A DNA stretch of 64,000 nucleotides from Agrococcus sediminis (GCF_007923295.1 NZ_VOIR01000011.1:596201-660200); one strand, 5' to 3'; numbered from the stretch's first letter, positions 5,440 through 13,943 are shown. Numbers and translations: made by a program. Notes: generated by a model not told the origin, from the letters alone.

Positions 5440-8220
5440 GTGAAGGCTGTGAGTGCGGAGATGCGACAGGCTGCGACCGAGTTCGCAAGCAAGTGGGCAG
5501 GACAGTCAGGAGAGAAGCAGCTCGCACAGTCCTATTGGACCGACTTCTTCCACCACATCATCGGCGTCCCCGACCTGCTCGCAGCAGGAGTGGACTTCGA
5601 GAAGCCCGTTCGCACCGAGACCGGCTCCACCGGCTTCATCGACGTGCTTTGGGGCGGAGTCGTGCTCATCGAGCACAAGAGCGCAGGCAAGTCGCTCGAC
5701 GTTGCCGAGGCTCAGGCTCGCGGCTACCTCAAGGTGCTTCCCGCCCCGCTTCGAGCACCGTTCATCGTCGTGTCCAACTTCGCCACCATCCGCATCGTGG
5801 ATGTCGCACTGAACACGTCCATCGAGTTCCCCCTCTCCGAACTGCCGAACAACCTCGACCGTGTGGTCGCCGTGTTCGGGGACTACTCCGCACGAGCCAC
5901 AAGGCTTGAGATCACGGCAGACCGCAAAGCAGGCGAGAAGATGGCTCGCCTCTACCAAGCGTTCGAGGAGGCCGGCTACTCGGGGCATGAGGTGTCGGTG
6001 TTCCTCGTGCGGCTGCTGTTCCTTCTCTTCGGTGATGACACGAGCATGTGGCGCAAGCCGAAGGCGTTCGAGGACTTGGTCATGGCTCAGCCCGCTGACG
6101 GGTCCACGCTCGGCGCGATGGTGGCAGGTCTCTTCCAACACCTGAACGACCCGAACCCGCCGAAGAACACGCCCGCCGCGTACCTACCCTTCCCATACGT
6201 GAACGGTGGACTGTTCGCTGAGAACATCAGGCTGTTCCACTTCACGGACGCGATGCGAGACGCCTTGGTGGATGCGTGCTCGTACGATTGGTCCTCCATC
6301 TCGCCCGCCATCTTCGGCGCCATGTTCCAAACGGTGAAGTCCAAGGAAGAGCGGCGCAAGCTCGGGGAGCACTACACGTCCGAAGCGAACATTCTGAAGG
6401 TGATCCGTCCCCTCTTCTTGGACGACTTCACCGAGCGAGCGATGAAGGCATGGGATAAGCCCGCCGACCTGCGCAAGCTGCGCACCGAGTTGGGAAAGAA
6501 GCGGTTCCTCGACCCCGCCTGCGGCTCAGGCAACTTCCTCCTTGTCGCCTACCGGCACCTGCGTGAGTTGGAACTCAAGATCATCGTTCGAGTGCAGGAG
6601 CTCACCGGGAAGACCGAAGCGGTTGCGCTCGACGGGACCGCGGAGGCAGCGGTGCTCGTCTCCTTGGAGCAGTTCCACGGCTTCGAGTACGAAGAGTGGT
6701 CATCACAGATCGCCACCGTCGCCATGTTCCTCGCTGACCGTCAAGCCAACCTTGCGATGGAAGAGATTCTCGGAACTTCCCCGGACAGGTTCCCGCTGAA
6801 GGAGTCCGCCCACATCCACAACCTCAACGCCCTCCGCACCGATTGGTCCGCGTTGGTGCCGATGGACGACGACACCTACATCTTCGGGAACCCACCGTTC
6901 TACGGCTTCACATGGCTGTCAGATGAGCAGCGAGCGGATCAAGCACTCGTATGGAACAAGGTCCGCTCCTACGGCGACCTCGACTACGTGGCGTCATGGT
7001 TTCTGCTTGCCGCGAAGAACCTCCAAGGCACACGAGGACGAGCAGCGTTCGTCACCACCTCCTCCCTCACGCAGGGGCAGCAGCCGCCGATTCTGTGGGG
7101 TCAGCTGTACCCGATGGGGTTCGGCATCGACTTCGCACACCGGAGCTTCCTGTGGGCGAACGCCGGAGGAGACGAGGCTTCGGTCTACGTCGCCATCGTC
7201 GGCTTCTCCGCAAACCCCAAGCCTGCACGCCGGCCCCTGTGGTCGTACGAGACGGCTCGAGGCAACCCCACGCTCGTCATGGTGCCTCGCATCAACGCCT
7301 ACCTGTTGGACGCAGTTGAGCGGCTCATCACATCTCGATCCAAGCCGCTCGCCCCTTCCACGCAGACGCTCGACTACGGCTCGAAGCCGACTGACGGTGG
7401 ACTGCTGTCGAACCTGATGCCCGACGAAGCGGCACAGATCAGGGCTACTGACCCCATCGCCGCGAAGTACCTACGTCGGGTGGTGGGAGCCAAGGAGTTC
7501 ATCTATGACATCGAACGGTGGGGCTTGTGGCTGCTCGATGCCTCTCCGGCAGACATCAAGAACTCACCCACGCTGCACTCTCGAGTGTCAGAGGTGAAGA
7601 AGCTCCGGCTCGCATCTACCAAACTTAAGACGCAGCAAGACGCGGATCGCGCATCCGAGTGGCAGGAGATTCGGCAACACGATGGCAACTACATCGCTGT
7701 GCCGCTGACGACCTCCGCGAACCGCCGCTACATCCCGATGGGATACCTGCCGCCCGAGGTGATCGCTAACAACAAGGTGTCCGTCGTGCGAGACGGCAGC
7801 CTCCTCACCTTCGGTGTGCTCTCATCACGCTTGTTCGTCGTGTGGACGCACGGCTTCTCCGGGCGACTGAAGAACGACCCCAACATCAGTGGCGGCATCA
7901 CCTACAACAACTTCCCGTTCCCCACGGACGGACACGAAAAGATCGCCACAGCGGCACAGGCTGTCTTGGATGCACGCGCCGCATACCCCGACAGCAACCT
8001 CGCCGCCCTCTACGACGACATCTCCATGCCTCCGAGCCTGCGGAAGGCTCACGCTGCTCTCGACAAGGCAGTGCTCAACGCCTACGGGATGAAGAGCAAC
8101 GTCTCCGAGGTCGGCATGTTGGAAACCCTGTTCTCCTTGTACGTAGAGGCAATCGACGGGCTACTCGCTGCACCCGCGAAGAAGAGCCGAACGAAGAAGC
8201 TGATGAACGTAGGGTCTTGA
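5440..8220 (+). CDS. MmeI-like type IIL restriction-modification enzyme
   Basis: 926 residues from GTG 5440. TACTGT lies seven bases before this GTG, which fits leaderless initiation; the frame is open to 5380, and ATG 5461 is a further possible start. A single chain combines a PD-(D/E)XK nuclease, a helical spacer, an N6-adenine methyltransferase and a target-recognition region. Visible residues: D68-x9-E78-x-K80 (DVLW...LIEHK), the exact spacing of the MmeI nuclease; SAM motif FLDPACGSGNFL from 356; catalytic NPPF at 484-487. Such enzymes modify one strand and cut invading DNA about 20 bases away; DNA specificity cannot be read here. It stands alone with its own terminator and is the only clear defence gene in the window. 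BREX PglX shares the methylase part but is larger and has other partners. Confidence 0.85.
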   Translation: MKAVSAEMRQAATEFASKWAGQSGEKQLAQSYWTDFFHHIIGVPDLLAAGVDFEKPVRTETGSTGFIDVLWGGVVLIEHKSAGKSLDVAEAQARGYLKVLPAPLRAPFIVVSNFATIRIVDVALNTSIEFPLSELPNNLDRVVAVFGDYSARATRLEITADRKAGEKMARLYQAFEEAGYSGHEVSVFLVRLLFLLFGDDTSMWRKPKAFEDLVMAQPADGSTLGAMVAGLFQHLNDPNPPKNTPAAYLPFPYVNGGLFAENIRLFHFTDAMRDALVDACSYDWSSISPAIFGAMFQTVKSKEERRKLGEHYTSEANILKVIRPLFLDDFTERAMKAWDKPADLRKLRTELGKKRFLDPACGSGNFLLVAYRHLRELELKIIVRVQELTGKTEAVALDGTAEAAVLVSLEQFHGFEYEEWSSQIATVAMFLADRQANLAMEEILGTSPDRFPLKESAHIHNLNALRTDWSALVPMDDDTYIFGNPPFYGFTWLSDEQRADQALVWNKVRSYGDLDYVASWFLLAAKNLQGTRGRAAFVTTSSLTQGQQPPILWGQLYPMGFGIDFAHRSFLWANAGGDEASVYVAIVGFSANPKPARRPLWSYETARGNPTLVMVPRINAYLLDAVERLITSRSKPLAPSTQTLDYGSKPTDGGLLSNLMPDEAAQIRATDPIAAKYLRRVVGAKEFIYDIERWGLWLLDASPADIKNSPTLHSRVSEVKKLRLASTKLKTQQDADRASEWQEIRQHDGNYIAVPLTTSANRRYIPMGYLPPEVIANNKVSVVRDGSLLTFGVLSSRLFVVWTHGFSGRLKNDPNISGGITYNNFPFPTDGHEKIATAAQAVLDARAAYPDSNLAALYDDISMPPSLRKAHAALDKAVLNAYGMKSNVSEVGMLETLFSLYVEAIDGLLAAPAKKSRTKKLMNVGS

Positions 8221-8266
8221 CGCCATAGACGACGGACCCCTCGAGAATCCGGTGCCCAAGACCACA

Positions 8267-8298
8267 AGAAGCCCTCCCTGTTGATGGGGAGGGCTTCT
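8267..8298. terminator. Bidirectional terminator hairpin
   Basis: AGAAGCCCTCCC / GGGAGGGCTTCT (12 pairs, small loop) between the convergent genes 5440-8220 and 8319-8735. Confidence 0.8.
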
Positions 8299-8318
8299 CA
8301 GTCGTGGAGCGAGCGGTG

Positions 8319-8735
8319 TTACTGCGAGCCGTTCAGCATCCACATCTCGTCCACCTTCGCCGGGTCAGCACCGAGGTCGATGAGCATGGCACGCATCCCA
8401 CGCATCGTCACGTTCGTCTGCATTTTCAGCCAACACAGCTGACAGAACTCGTCATGCTCCGACCGCCCATCCCAAAACCGCTTCGGCAGATAGACCGCCT
8501 GCTCACAACGCAGACAAGAACCAACTGTCATCTCATCAAGAGCGAACGCCTCCACACCACCCGCAGGGGTCACACGCTCCACCACCTGAGGCCAACCCTC
8601 GTACCAATCACCGAACTGCTGCGGCTTCAGGTGCAGCCACAACGCAGGGATGTTCGGACCGTCCCTCCACGCCTCAATACCGCCACTCATGAACTGCGAC
8701 GCGTCGTAGCTGACCGCCCTCTTCTCCTCGCTCAT
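8319..8735 (-). CDS. Putative zinc-ribbon-like protein, unknown
   Basis: 138 residues from ATG 8735 (MSEEKRAVSYDA), with AAGGAGG five bases upstream; the frame continues to 8771 but without a ribosome site. Two CxxC pairs (GSCLRCEQ about residue 73 and EFCQLCWL about residue 97) could bind one zinc ion. A Trp-rich stretch (LWLHLKPQQFGDWYEGWPQ) precedes them. There is no membrane span. A promoter-like block lies at 8781-8807 and copy 6 of the dispersed repeat just beyond, so this is another single-gene unit. DNA or protein binding is plausible; function unknown. Confidence 0.65.
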   Translation of the reverse strand: MSEEKRAVSYDASQFMSGGIEAWRDGPNIPALWLHLKPQQFGDWYEGWPQVVERVTPAGGVEAFALDEMTVGSCLRCEQAVYLPKRFWDGRSEHDEFCQLCWLKMQTNVTMRGMRAMLIDLGADPAKVDEMWMLNGSQ

Positions 8736-8780
8736 GTCGTCCTCCTTCAGGCTCTCGCCTCTCGATGTCATACCTAATGA

Positions 8781-8807
8781 CTAACGGCGGCGGACACCGG
8801 ATGCGTC
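8781..8807 (-). promoter_or_regulatory. Promoter-like block GAC-N2-N16-CGTTAG
   Basis: Reading on the minus strand: GACGC, 16 bases, CGTTAG, then TCATTAGGTATGAC. Upstream of the 8319-8735 gene. Confidence 0.5.
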
Positions 8808-8840
8808 AGAACCGCAAGTCCACGGCAACAGCGTCAGAGA

Positions 8841-8864
8841 TGTCCTCACTGCCGTATGAAAGTC
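8841..8864 (-). repeat. 24-bp dispersed repeat, copy 6
   Basis: Exact reverse-complement copy, 34 bases upstream of the 8781-8807 promoter block and past the terminator of the 8938 gene. Confidence 0.85.
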
Positions 8865-8878
8865 ACGACGGGGCAACA

Positions 8879-8918
8879 GGAAGCCCTGCACCGAGAGAAC
8901 GTGGTGCGGGGCTTCCTG
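8879..8918 (-). terminator. Terminator hairpin
   Basis: AGGAAGCCCTGCACC / GGTGCGGGGCTTCCT with one G-T pair, after the minus-strand gene 8938-9651. Confidence 0.75.
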
Positions 8919-8937
8919 TCAGGAGGTGCGAAGGAAC

Positions 8938-9651
8938 TTAGGCGGCGGACGTAGCCGACCCTTCATCAGGAGTCCTCTGCAAGCGTTCTCGTGCCGCCTT
9001 GCGAATCTCGCCCACCTCATTCACATCCGCCTCAACCTCAGCAAGGCTCACGTACGACGTGTCACGGTGAAGGACTGCGAAGTAGCGCACAGCCAACGAC
9101 TCATCCTTCGTGAGCTCGGCAAGAACTTCGGAAGGGGTGGAATCGTTGGACGCAACTCCCTGCCGAACAAACTCGTCCTTGTGCTTGGCGAGCCGCGCAA
9201 GATGCGCCACAGGGGTGTGCTCGTCTGCTGCGATCTCGCTTGGCGACACGTCAGCGTCCCCGCGTAGCAACGCCTCCTGCAGATCGGCGGAGTAACGGGC
9301 ATCGCGGATGTCGGCAAAGCGAGCGCCGATCTGCTGCGTGATGTTTAGCGGAGGCAGCACTGCTTCGAGAAGCTCGCCATGCTCCACGATGGCGACAGAC
9401 CCATTCGCTGTGCCGTACCGCCGCGCGAGAGCGTCGTAGTCCTCAGCCGAGAACATCCGAAGACATGAACGCTCGGCACCCTCGTCTTCATCCTCTTCAT
9501 CGGGCAGCCCGTCAATGTAGTCAGCCATCACCCGACCCACAACCTGAGCGGTCAGCTGATCCACGATCAAACCCGAACCATCCGCCGCCTCAAGGTTCAT
9601 GTGAGTGTCCTCATCCAACAGATCCTTGTACGTTTTCTTCTTCACATCCAT
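8938..9651 (-). CDS. Helical-repeat (LRV/HEAT-like) protein
   Basis: 237 residues from ATG 9651 (MDVKKKTYKDLLDED), with AAGGAGC upstream. The C-terminal half (about 140-220) has two to three repeats of the type TPVAHLARLAKHKDEFVRQGVASN, as in 428-1321 and 18474-19007. The N-terminal half is acidic and different. A solenoid of this kind usually serves as a protein-binding scaffold. The unit has its own promoter-like block (9706-9733), an upstream copy of the 24-bp repeat and its own terminator. No partner is evident. Confidence 0.7.
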   Translation of the reverse strand: MDVKKKTYKDLLDEDTHMNLEAADGSGLIVDQLTAQVVGRVMADYIDGLPDEEDEDEGAERSCLRMFSAEDYDALARRYGTANGSVAIVEHGELLEAVLPPLNITQQIGARFADIRDARYSADLQEALLRGDADVSPSEIAADEHTPVAHLARLAKHKDEFVRQGVASNDSTPSEVLAELTKDESLAVRYFAVLHRDTSYVSLAEVEADVNEVGEIRKAARERLQRTPDEGSATSAA

Positions 9652-9705
9652 AGCCGCTCCTTCACGCTCGCGGAGTACCTCTCCATCTTTCGCGTCACAT
9701 AGTGA

Positions 9706-9733
9706 CTATCGGTCGTAGCGGGAAAAGCCCGTC
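9706..9733 (-). promoter_or_regulatory. Variant promoter-like block (CGATAG form)
   Basis: On the minus strand GACGG, 17 bases, CGATAG, then TCACTATGTGAC. Same layout as the CGTTAG blocks but with A for T and one extra base. Upstream of the 8938-9651 gene. Confidence 0.4.
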
Positions 9734-9788
9734 GAACAGCGATCACGGTCTCCCGTCGTACGGCAGTCGCGCGCAGAATCATCACAAG

Positions 9789-9812
9789 CGTCCTCACTGC
9801 CGTATGAAAGCC
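9789..9812 (-). repeat. 24-bp dispersed repeat, copy 7
   Basis: Reverse-complement copy with 22 of 24 bases conserved, 55 bases upstream of the 9706-9733 block. Confidence 0.8.
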
Positions 9813-10020
9813 ACCTGCCGACAGGATGCGACACCAACAGAAGAACCCCATCCACCGCAGCAGACAGGGTACAAGAAGCCACCACAAGGGCAGCGAACAT
9901 CGCTCACACAGGAAGCAACGCACCCACCCACATAAGAGCACACATAGGGGGATAAGAGAGCGCAACGTCCACCTGTCCTCCCGTCCTCCGTCCTCACAGC
10001 ACACACAGTCCACACCGTGA

Positions 10021-10320
10021 CCAACACACGCAGCATCCACCCGTCGTCACACCCACACACACAAAACGGGAAAAGAGCGATCGAGGAGGAACACACGGTC
10101 ACACACGAAAACGGGGAAACCACCACAACCCACACATCACACAACGGGAGCGAGCAGACAGCACCGCAGGAGGGAACACCGCACACACACGGAAACGGGA
10201 AAACGTAGAGAGGAGGAAGGAGGGGGAAGGGGAGGAAGGAAACGGGAAAACGATGGGACCCCGAAACGGCAGAGGCAGGAACGAGGATCAAAACGGGAAA
10301 ACGGTCAAAACGGGAAAAGT
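10021..10320 (+). repeat. T-depleted tract with iterated AAACGGGAAAA
   Basis: Only 11 of these 300 plus-strand bases are T. Five exact copies of AAACGGGAAAA start at 10064, 10193, 10240, 10291 and 10308, with a near copy at about 10108. Two more exact copies lie upstream of genes at 13139-13149 (plus) and 13983-13993 (minus). Direct repeats of this size resemble iterons of plasmid origins or binding sites of a regulator; no initiator gene is in the window. Frames through this tract give low-complexity translations and look non-coding. The adjoining 9813-10020 shows nothing else. Confidence 0.7.
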
Positions 10321-10324
10321 CCTC

Positions 10325-10459
10325 CATCAGAGGGGCACTACGAAACCAACCGCGTAACCACCCGACTTCACCGCTGCTCTGTGTTGCGCCTGCGGCAGAG
10401 CAGCGGTGAAGTCATTGGGGTGGTTTGAGCAGGTTGGTTGGAGGAGTGCCCCTCTGATG
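10325..10459. repeat. Long imperfect inverted repeat (135 nt)
   Basis: Outer arms CATCAGAGGGGCACT / AGTGCCCCTCTGATG (15 bp, perfect), then ACCAACC / GGTTGGT, ACCACCC / GGGTGGT, and an inner arm GACTTCACCGCTGCTCTG / CAGAGCAGCGGTGAAGTC (18 bp, perfect) around a 14-base loop. The segments are colinear, so one strand would fold into a single long hairpin. It directly follows the T-depleted tract. Confidence 0.85.
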
Positions 10460-10503
10460 TTCAGGGAGATGGAGTGACCGCAGGGAGCGGAACTCCCTGA
10501 ACA
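10458..10503. repeat. Second inverted repeat
   Basis: TGTTCAGGGAG / CTCCCTGAACA, 11 perfect pairs with a 24-base loop, overlapping the end of the long inverted repeat. Confidence 0.75.
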
Positions 10504-11078
10504 CTTCAGGAGGACGATGGTGCGGATGCGAGGAGCTCCATCGAGCCTGCCTGCAACCGCAACGGGCATCACCCCGAACATGAGGGACGGATATAACCAC
10601 GTGGCGGTGGACGCTGTGGCGCGCGGCAGGGTAGAGAGGAAGAGGGAGAGGAAGCAGGAGCGAGGGGTGCCTTCGAGGGAGCGAAGGAAGGCAGTCACAT
10701 CCAATAAATCAAGAAGAAGGAGCAGAGGCTCGCGGTGTCAGGAAGAGAGGCGAGGAGGTCTCCACTGTCAGGAGGACAGGCTCACTACCGCTACTCCACG
10801 GGTTCATCATCCTTGTGCTCTTTGCTTCGCATACAGAGCGATGTCATCCCCTTCGGGTTCTCCATTCACTCTTATATCAGGGTGTGGAGAGGGGAGAGGG
10901 GGTGGGAGTATAACCGTATACCTAAACAAATGCTCGCGCGCGGTTTCTGAGGGACTCCGTGGCATGCTTATGCGGGCGTGAGAGCGGCTGTGCGGCGCTC
11001 TGAGCCGTTTTACCGTTCTCCGTGGGTGTCGGATATGGGTGGAGCCTTTTTAGGGGCTTAGAACGCGCGCGGACAGCA
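10504..11078. other. No convincing gene; unexplained spacer
   Basis: A 154-codon plus-strand frame (10517-10981) has a good AGGAGGACG before its ATG, but it is crowded with AGG/AGA arginine codons and its translation is low in complexity and unlike its neighbours. I do not call it. A small stem (AGAGC/GCTCT) lies near 10981-11010. The stretch may be an untranslated RNA or leader following the two hairpins. Confidence 0.4.
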
Positions 11079-11114
11079 GAAGCCCCGCACTGGGTGGTGA
11101 CAGTACGGGGCTTC
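11079..11114 (-). terminator. Terminator hairpin after the sortase gene
   Basis: GAAGCCCCG / CGGGGCTTC stem, continuing with a weaker CACT/AGTA part; just past the stop of 11130-11798. Confidence 0.75.
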
Positions 11115-11129
11115 CTCGGTGTGTTCCCG

Positions 11130-11798
11130 TTAGAGCGGAAGACCGTTGGTGCCGGCCTCGGAGGCAGGGAGCCATTCGGTCAGCTCCGCGATGATGATGC
11201 GGCGTTCGGTGTTGCCCCATTCGGGGTAGCAGGTGATGAGGGTGAGCATGGCGGTCATTGCTGCTTCCTTTGACAGTGGGACATCGTTGAGGACTTCCAT
11301 CTCTGTCGGCTTGATGATTTCCTCGCGGGTCATCGTGTAGCGGTAGAAGCCGTCAGCTGTGCGGATGAGGATGTGGTCGCCTTCCTCGAGGAGGCGGAGG
11401 TCGTTGAGGACCCCTTCTCGGTGTCCGGCGAGGACGAGGTTGCCGACTTCCCCTGCTCGTTCGCTGCCGTCGTAGACCCCGAGGACGTTCCGATCTACGA
11501 CTTCTTGTGTGGCTCCGACTTGGATGGCTCGGACGTACTCTTCCCCGAGGGATGGGATGTAGAGCACGCCGTAGTCGGTGCCGTAGCTGCCGATGTCGGT
11601 GAAGGTGATGCCCTCTGCCGTGTTCTCGTCACCGGTGGTCGCATCGGCGGGGGCTGCTGCTCGGAGCTGCTGCTCGATGGCGTGAGCGGGAGCGGTGGCG
11701 GAGGGTGCGAACGCTTGGGACAGGAGCGGGTATCCGAGAACACCCACCCCTGCCGTAGCGAGGACAGCTCCGAGGATGAGAGAGAAGTTCCGCCGCAT
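11130..11798 (-). CDS. Sortase, class E-like
   Basis: 222 residues from ATG 11798, preceded by AGGAAGCC. It starts with an uncleaved N-terminal anchor (about 5-25, SLILGAVLATAGVGVLGYPLL) and continues with a sortase barrel. The catalytic triad is visible: His in LAGHRE, Cys in LITCYPEW and Arg in ERRIIIAEL. Sortases cut an LPXTG-type signal between Thr and Gly and join the protein to the cell wall. The start is two bases past the stop of the surface protein 11800-13095, so that protein is the probable dedicated substrate. The ORF extends upstream to 11897, but that part overlaps the substrate gene and has no start signal. Confidence 0.88.
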   Translation of the reverse strand: MRRNFSLILGAVLATAGVGVLGYPLLSQAFAPSATAPAHAIEQQLRAAAPADATTGDENTAEGITFTDIGSYGTDYGVLYIPSLGEEYVRAIQVGATQEVVDRNVLGVYDGSERAGEVGNLVLAGHREGVLNDLRLLEEGDHILIRTADGFYRYTMTREEIIKPTEMEVLNDVPLSKEAAMTAMLTLITCYPEWGNTERRIIIAELTEWLPASEAGTNGLPL

Positions 11799-11799
11799 C

Positions 11800-13095
11800 T
11801 CAGGCTTCCTGTCGGCTCCGACGACCGTAGAGAAGCAGACCAACTGCCGCTGCGAGGAGGATGCCTCCTGCGAGGTAGGTGAGGCTCGCGTCGCCACCGG
11901 TACGCACGAGGCTGCTGCTTTCCTCGGGGACTGCTGTTGGTTCGGGCGTGACGGTCGGGGTTGGCTCCGGGGTAACGGTTGGTTCAGGCGTGACAGTCGG
12001 TTCAGGGGTAACCGTTGGCTCGGGTGTGACGGTTGGCGTTGGCTCTGCCGGGACGGTGGGAGTCGGCTCCGCAGGAACGGTTGGGGTTGGTTCTGCCGGA
12101 ACGGTCGGCTCAGGCTCTGCAGGAACGGTTGGGGTCGGCTCAGCCGGAACGGTCGGCTCAGGCTCTGCAGGAACCGTTGGGGTTGGTTCTGCCGGAACGG
12201 TCGGCTCAGGCGTAACTTCGCCGGTCAAGCTCAGGAGGGATGCGCGTGTGGCGATGTTGTATTCGGCGTTGCGGAAGCAGTAGCCGCTGCCGAGCAGCCC
12301 GTATGGGTCGGAGTGACCTTCGGGGTTCGCGGGATGTTGCTCGATGGGGATGTCTCCGTCACCGCCGCCGCTGTCACCTCCGAAGCACCATACGGAGGTG
12401 GCGTCACTGATGTTGGAGTATTCGTAGTCACTGAACGCGGACACTGCGACACGGGCGGTCACGTTCTGCTTCTCTCCTCCATCCCACTCAGCGGTGTAGG
12501 TCAGGTCCACAATGCCTTCGGTGGTGTAGCCACCAACTTCGCCCGCTGAGGCTGCCGGACCGGACGTGCCGAGCACGATGTGGTGAGTTGGCGCGGTGAT
12601 GAAGGAGAAGCTGAGACCGGCAGGGTCGATGGTGCCTGCGACGGTGGCTGCGTCTGCAGCGTCGGTGGTGGTTTTGGTGAAGGTGGTGTAAGCGACCTCT
12701 CGTTCCCAAGGGTAGGAGCCGACCGGCACGCCGAAGTCGTAGCTGTCGCGGATGTCATCTGCGTTGTCTCGCCATACGGGGGCGAGCTCGGGGTTGGTCT
12801 CGGACACGGACTGCGGTGTGAAGGATGCGGAGGTCAGCTCCACGGCTGCGGGGGCTTCGCCGGTGACGACCTCGGGTGTGACGGTCAGGGTGAAGGTGTT
12901 CGCTGCGTTCTCGAGTTCGGTGTAGTCGGGAGTGGTGAAGTAGTTCGCCTTGTTCACGGCTGCTGTGAAGGATGCAACGTTGAGGGTCACCTCGTTCTGT
13001 GATGCCTCAGCGGCGAAGGCGGGGGAGGCGGTGAGGGCGAGGAGGCCGGCAACTGCGAGGGATGCGGCTGCTTTCTTGATGTTGGCTCGTTTCAT
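11800..13095 (-). CDS. LPXTG-like wall-anchored surface protein with Pro-rich stalk
   Basis: 431 residues from ATG 13095, with GAAAGGAAC upstream. A signal peptide (about 1-28, ending SPAFAA) is followed by an ectodomain of about 260 residues with a Cys pair (VWCFGG, GYCFRN), then a stalk of PTVPAEP/PTVTPEP repeats, then a sorting signal: LVRTG, a hydrophobic span (YLAGGILLAAAVGLLLYG) and the basic tail RRSRQEA. LVRTG differs from canonical LPXTG at position 2. The sortase gene follows at once in the same operon. The ectodomain is not one I recognise; a role in adhesion or as a pilin-like surface subunit is possible but unproven. Confidence 0.85.
   Translation of the reverse strand: MKRANIKKAAASLAVAGLLALTASPAFAAEASQNEVTLNVASFTAAVNKANYFTTPDYTELENAANTFTLTVTPEVVTGEAPAAVELTSASFTPQSVSETNPELAPVWRDNADDIRDSYDFGVPVGSYPWEREVAYTTFTKTTTDAADAATVAGTIDPAGLSFSFITAPTHHIVLGTSGPAASAGEVGGYTTEGIVDLTYTAEWDGGEKQNVTARVAVSAFSDYEYSNISDATSVWCFGGDSGGGDGDIPIEQHPANPEGHSDPYGLLGSGYCFRNAEYNIATRASLLSLTGEVTPEPTVPAEPTPTVPAEPEPTVPAEPTPTVPAEPEPTVPAEPTPTVPAEPTPTVPAEPTPTVTPEPTVTPEPTVTPEPTVTPEPTPTVTPEPTAVPEESSSLVRTGGDASLTYLAGGILLAAAVGLLLYGRRSRQEA
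11930..12215. repeat. In-gene repeats encoding the Pro-rich stalk
   Basis: Tandem units of 18-30 bases encoding PTVPAEP and PTVTPEP alternate, with near-identical DNA copies. Such tracts commonly vary in copy number between strains. Confidence 0.8.
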
Positions 13096-13169
13096 GGGTA
13101 GTTCCTTTCGTTCGTGGTCTCCTCTACATATCGGCGGAAAACGGGAAAAAGTGTTCGCGGGGGACGGAG

Positions 13170-13207
13170 GAAGCCCCGCTGCGGTGCGGTTCTCGCAGCG
13201 GGGCTTC
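13170..13207 (-). terminator. Terminator hairpin
   Basis: GAAGCCCCGCTGCG / CGCAGCGGGGCTTC perfect stem, after the minus-strand gene 13230-13943. Confidence 0.85.
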
Positions 13208-13229
13208 GTGGGTGTGGTGAGGGTGGGGA

Positions 13230-13943
13230 TCAGTCGGCAGGCTCGTACCAAACCGCGGCGCACACAACGCGGTAGTCGTTCAGCAGAGCATCCATGAGCT
13301 CTTCGTCGCCACCGGGAGCGAAGCCGGTGGCGAACTCCTCGGTCAGCATGGCTGATAGTCCCGGCTCTGCGGCGATCTGCCATGCGTCACCGTCAAGCCC
13401 GTCCATGGTGTCTCGAGGTGGGTTGTGGAACACGTGGATTTCCTGCTTCTCGGGATAGATGTCGTAGATGAGGTTCCCGATGACGGTCCTCGCGCTCTTG
13501 CGGAGGTCGCCGTAGTCGGCTGCGAGGAGATTCACGAACGGCAGACCGCTCGTGAGTGTCACCTCGGTGCCCTGCGCGAAGCGGGTGGGCTGCCTATCGG
13601 GGGAAGGGACCACGCGCTCACCGAACACTGTGTCGATTTGACAGTCGAAGCATTCGCGGATGGCGTTGTCGATGCGGCTCAGCAAGTCGTTTCCGTGTGC
13701 GTCCTCGTCAGGCTCGAAGTTGTCATAGAAGTTGTCAGCGATCTGCTGCTCTGCTCCCGCTCCGTAGGTGTCGTACCACTCCTGTGCGGTGAGCTGCCCG
13801 TCCCATGTCCGGTGGTCAGGGTTATAGGCGAACAGGACGGTGCCATGATCGAAGAGGGTGAGGGCGAACACTCCCTCTTCGTGCTTTGCTCGCATGTGAA
13901 CATTCGGGTTAGCGAAGCCGTCGGTGATGAATGACTTGGTCAT
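13230..13943 (-). CDS. Unknown acidic protein
   Basis: 237 residues from ATG 13943 (MTKSFITDGFANPN), preceded by GAAAGGAACC. It is soluble and strongly acidic, with many Asp, Glu and aromatic residues (EEGVFALTLFDHGTVLFAYNPDHRTWDG; RECFDCQIDTVFGERV). No membrane span or signal peptide and no motif I can assign. A CCGATATAGGA box lies near 13994-14004 on the minus strand with an AAACGGGAAAA copy just inside the leader, as in other units here. Function unknown. Confidence 0.65.
   Translation of the reverse strand: MTKSFITDGFANPNVHMRAKHEEGVFALTLFDHGTVLFAYNPDHRTWDGQLTAQEWYDTYGAGAEQQIADNFYDNFEPDEDAHGNDLLSRIDNAIRECFDCQIDTVFGERVVPSPDRQPTRFAQGTEVTLTSGLPFVNLLAADYGDLRKSARTVIGNLIYDIYPEKQEIHVFHNPPRDTMDGLDGDAWQIAAEPGLSAMLTEEFATGFAPGGDEELMDALLNDYRVVCAAVWYEPAD

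Noticed and set aside
9794..10327. 177-codon minus-strand frame
   Set aside because: It exists only because the other strand is nearly free of T; its Phe/Pro/Cys/Val-rich translation is a composition artefact.
10517..10981. 154-codon plus-strand frame with a good ribosome site
   Set aside because: Packed with AGG/AGA codons, low-complexity Arg/Gly/Ser translation, and it follows two large hairpins in an unusual tract. More probably non-coding.
11930..12215. Possible CRISPR or satellite array
   Set aside because: Units are in frame within a gene and encode the Pro-rich stalk; no spacers. No CRISPR array is seen anywhere in the window.
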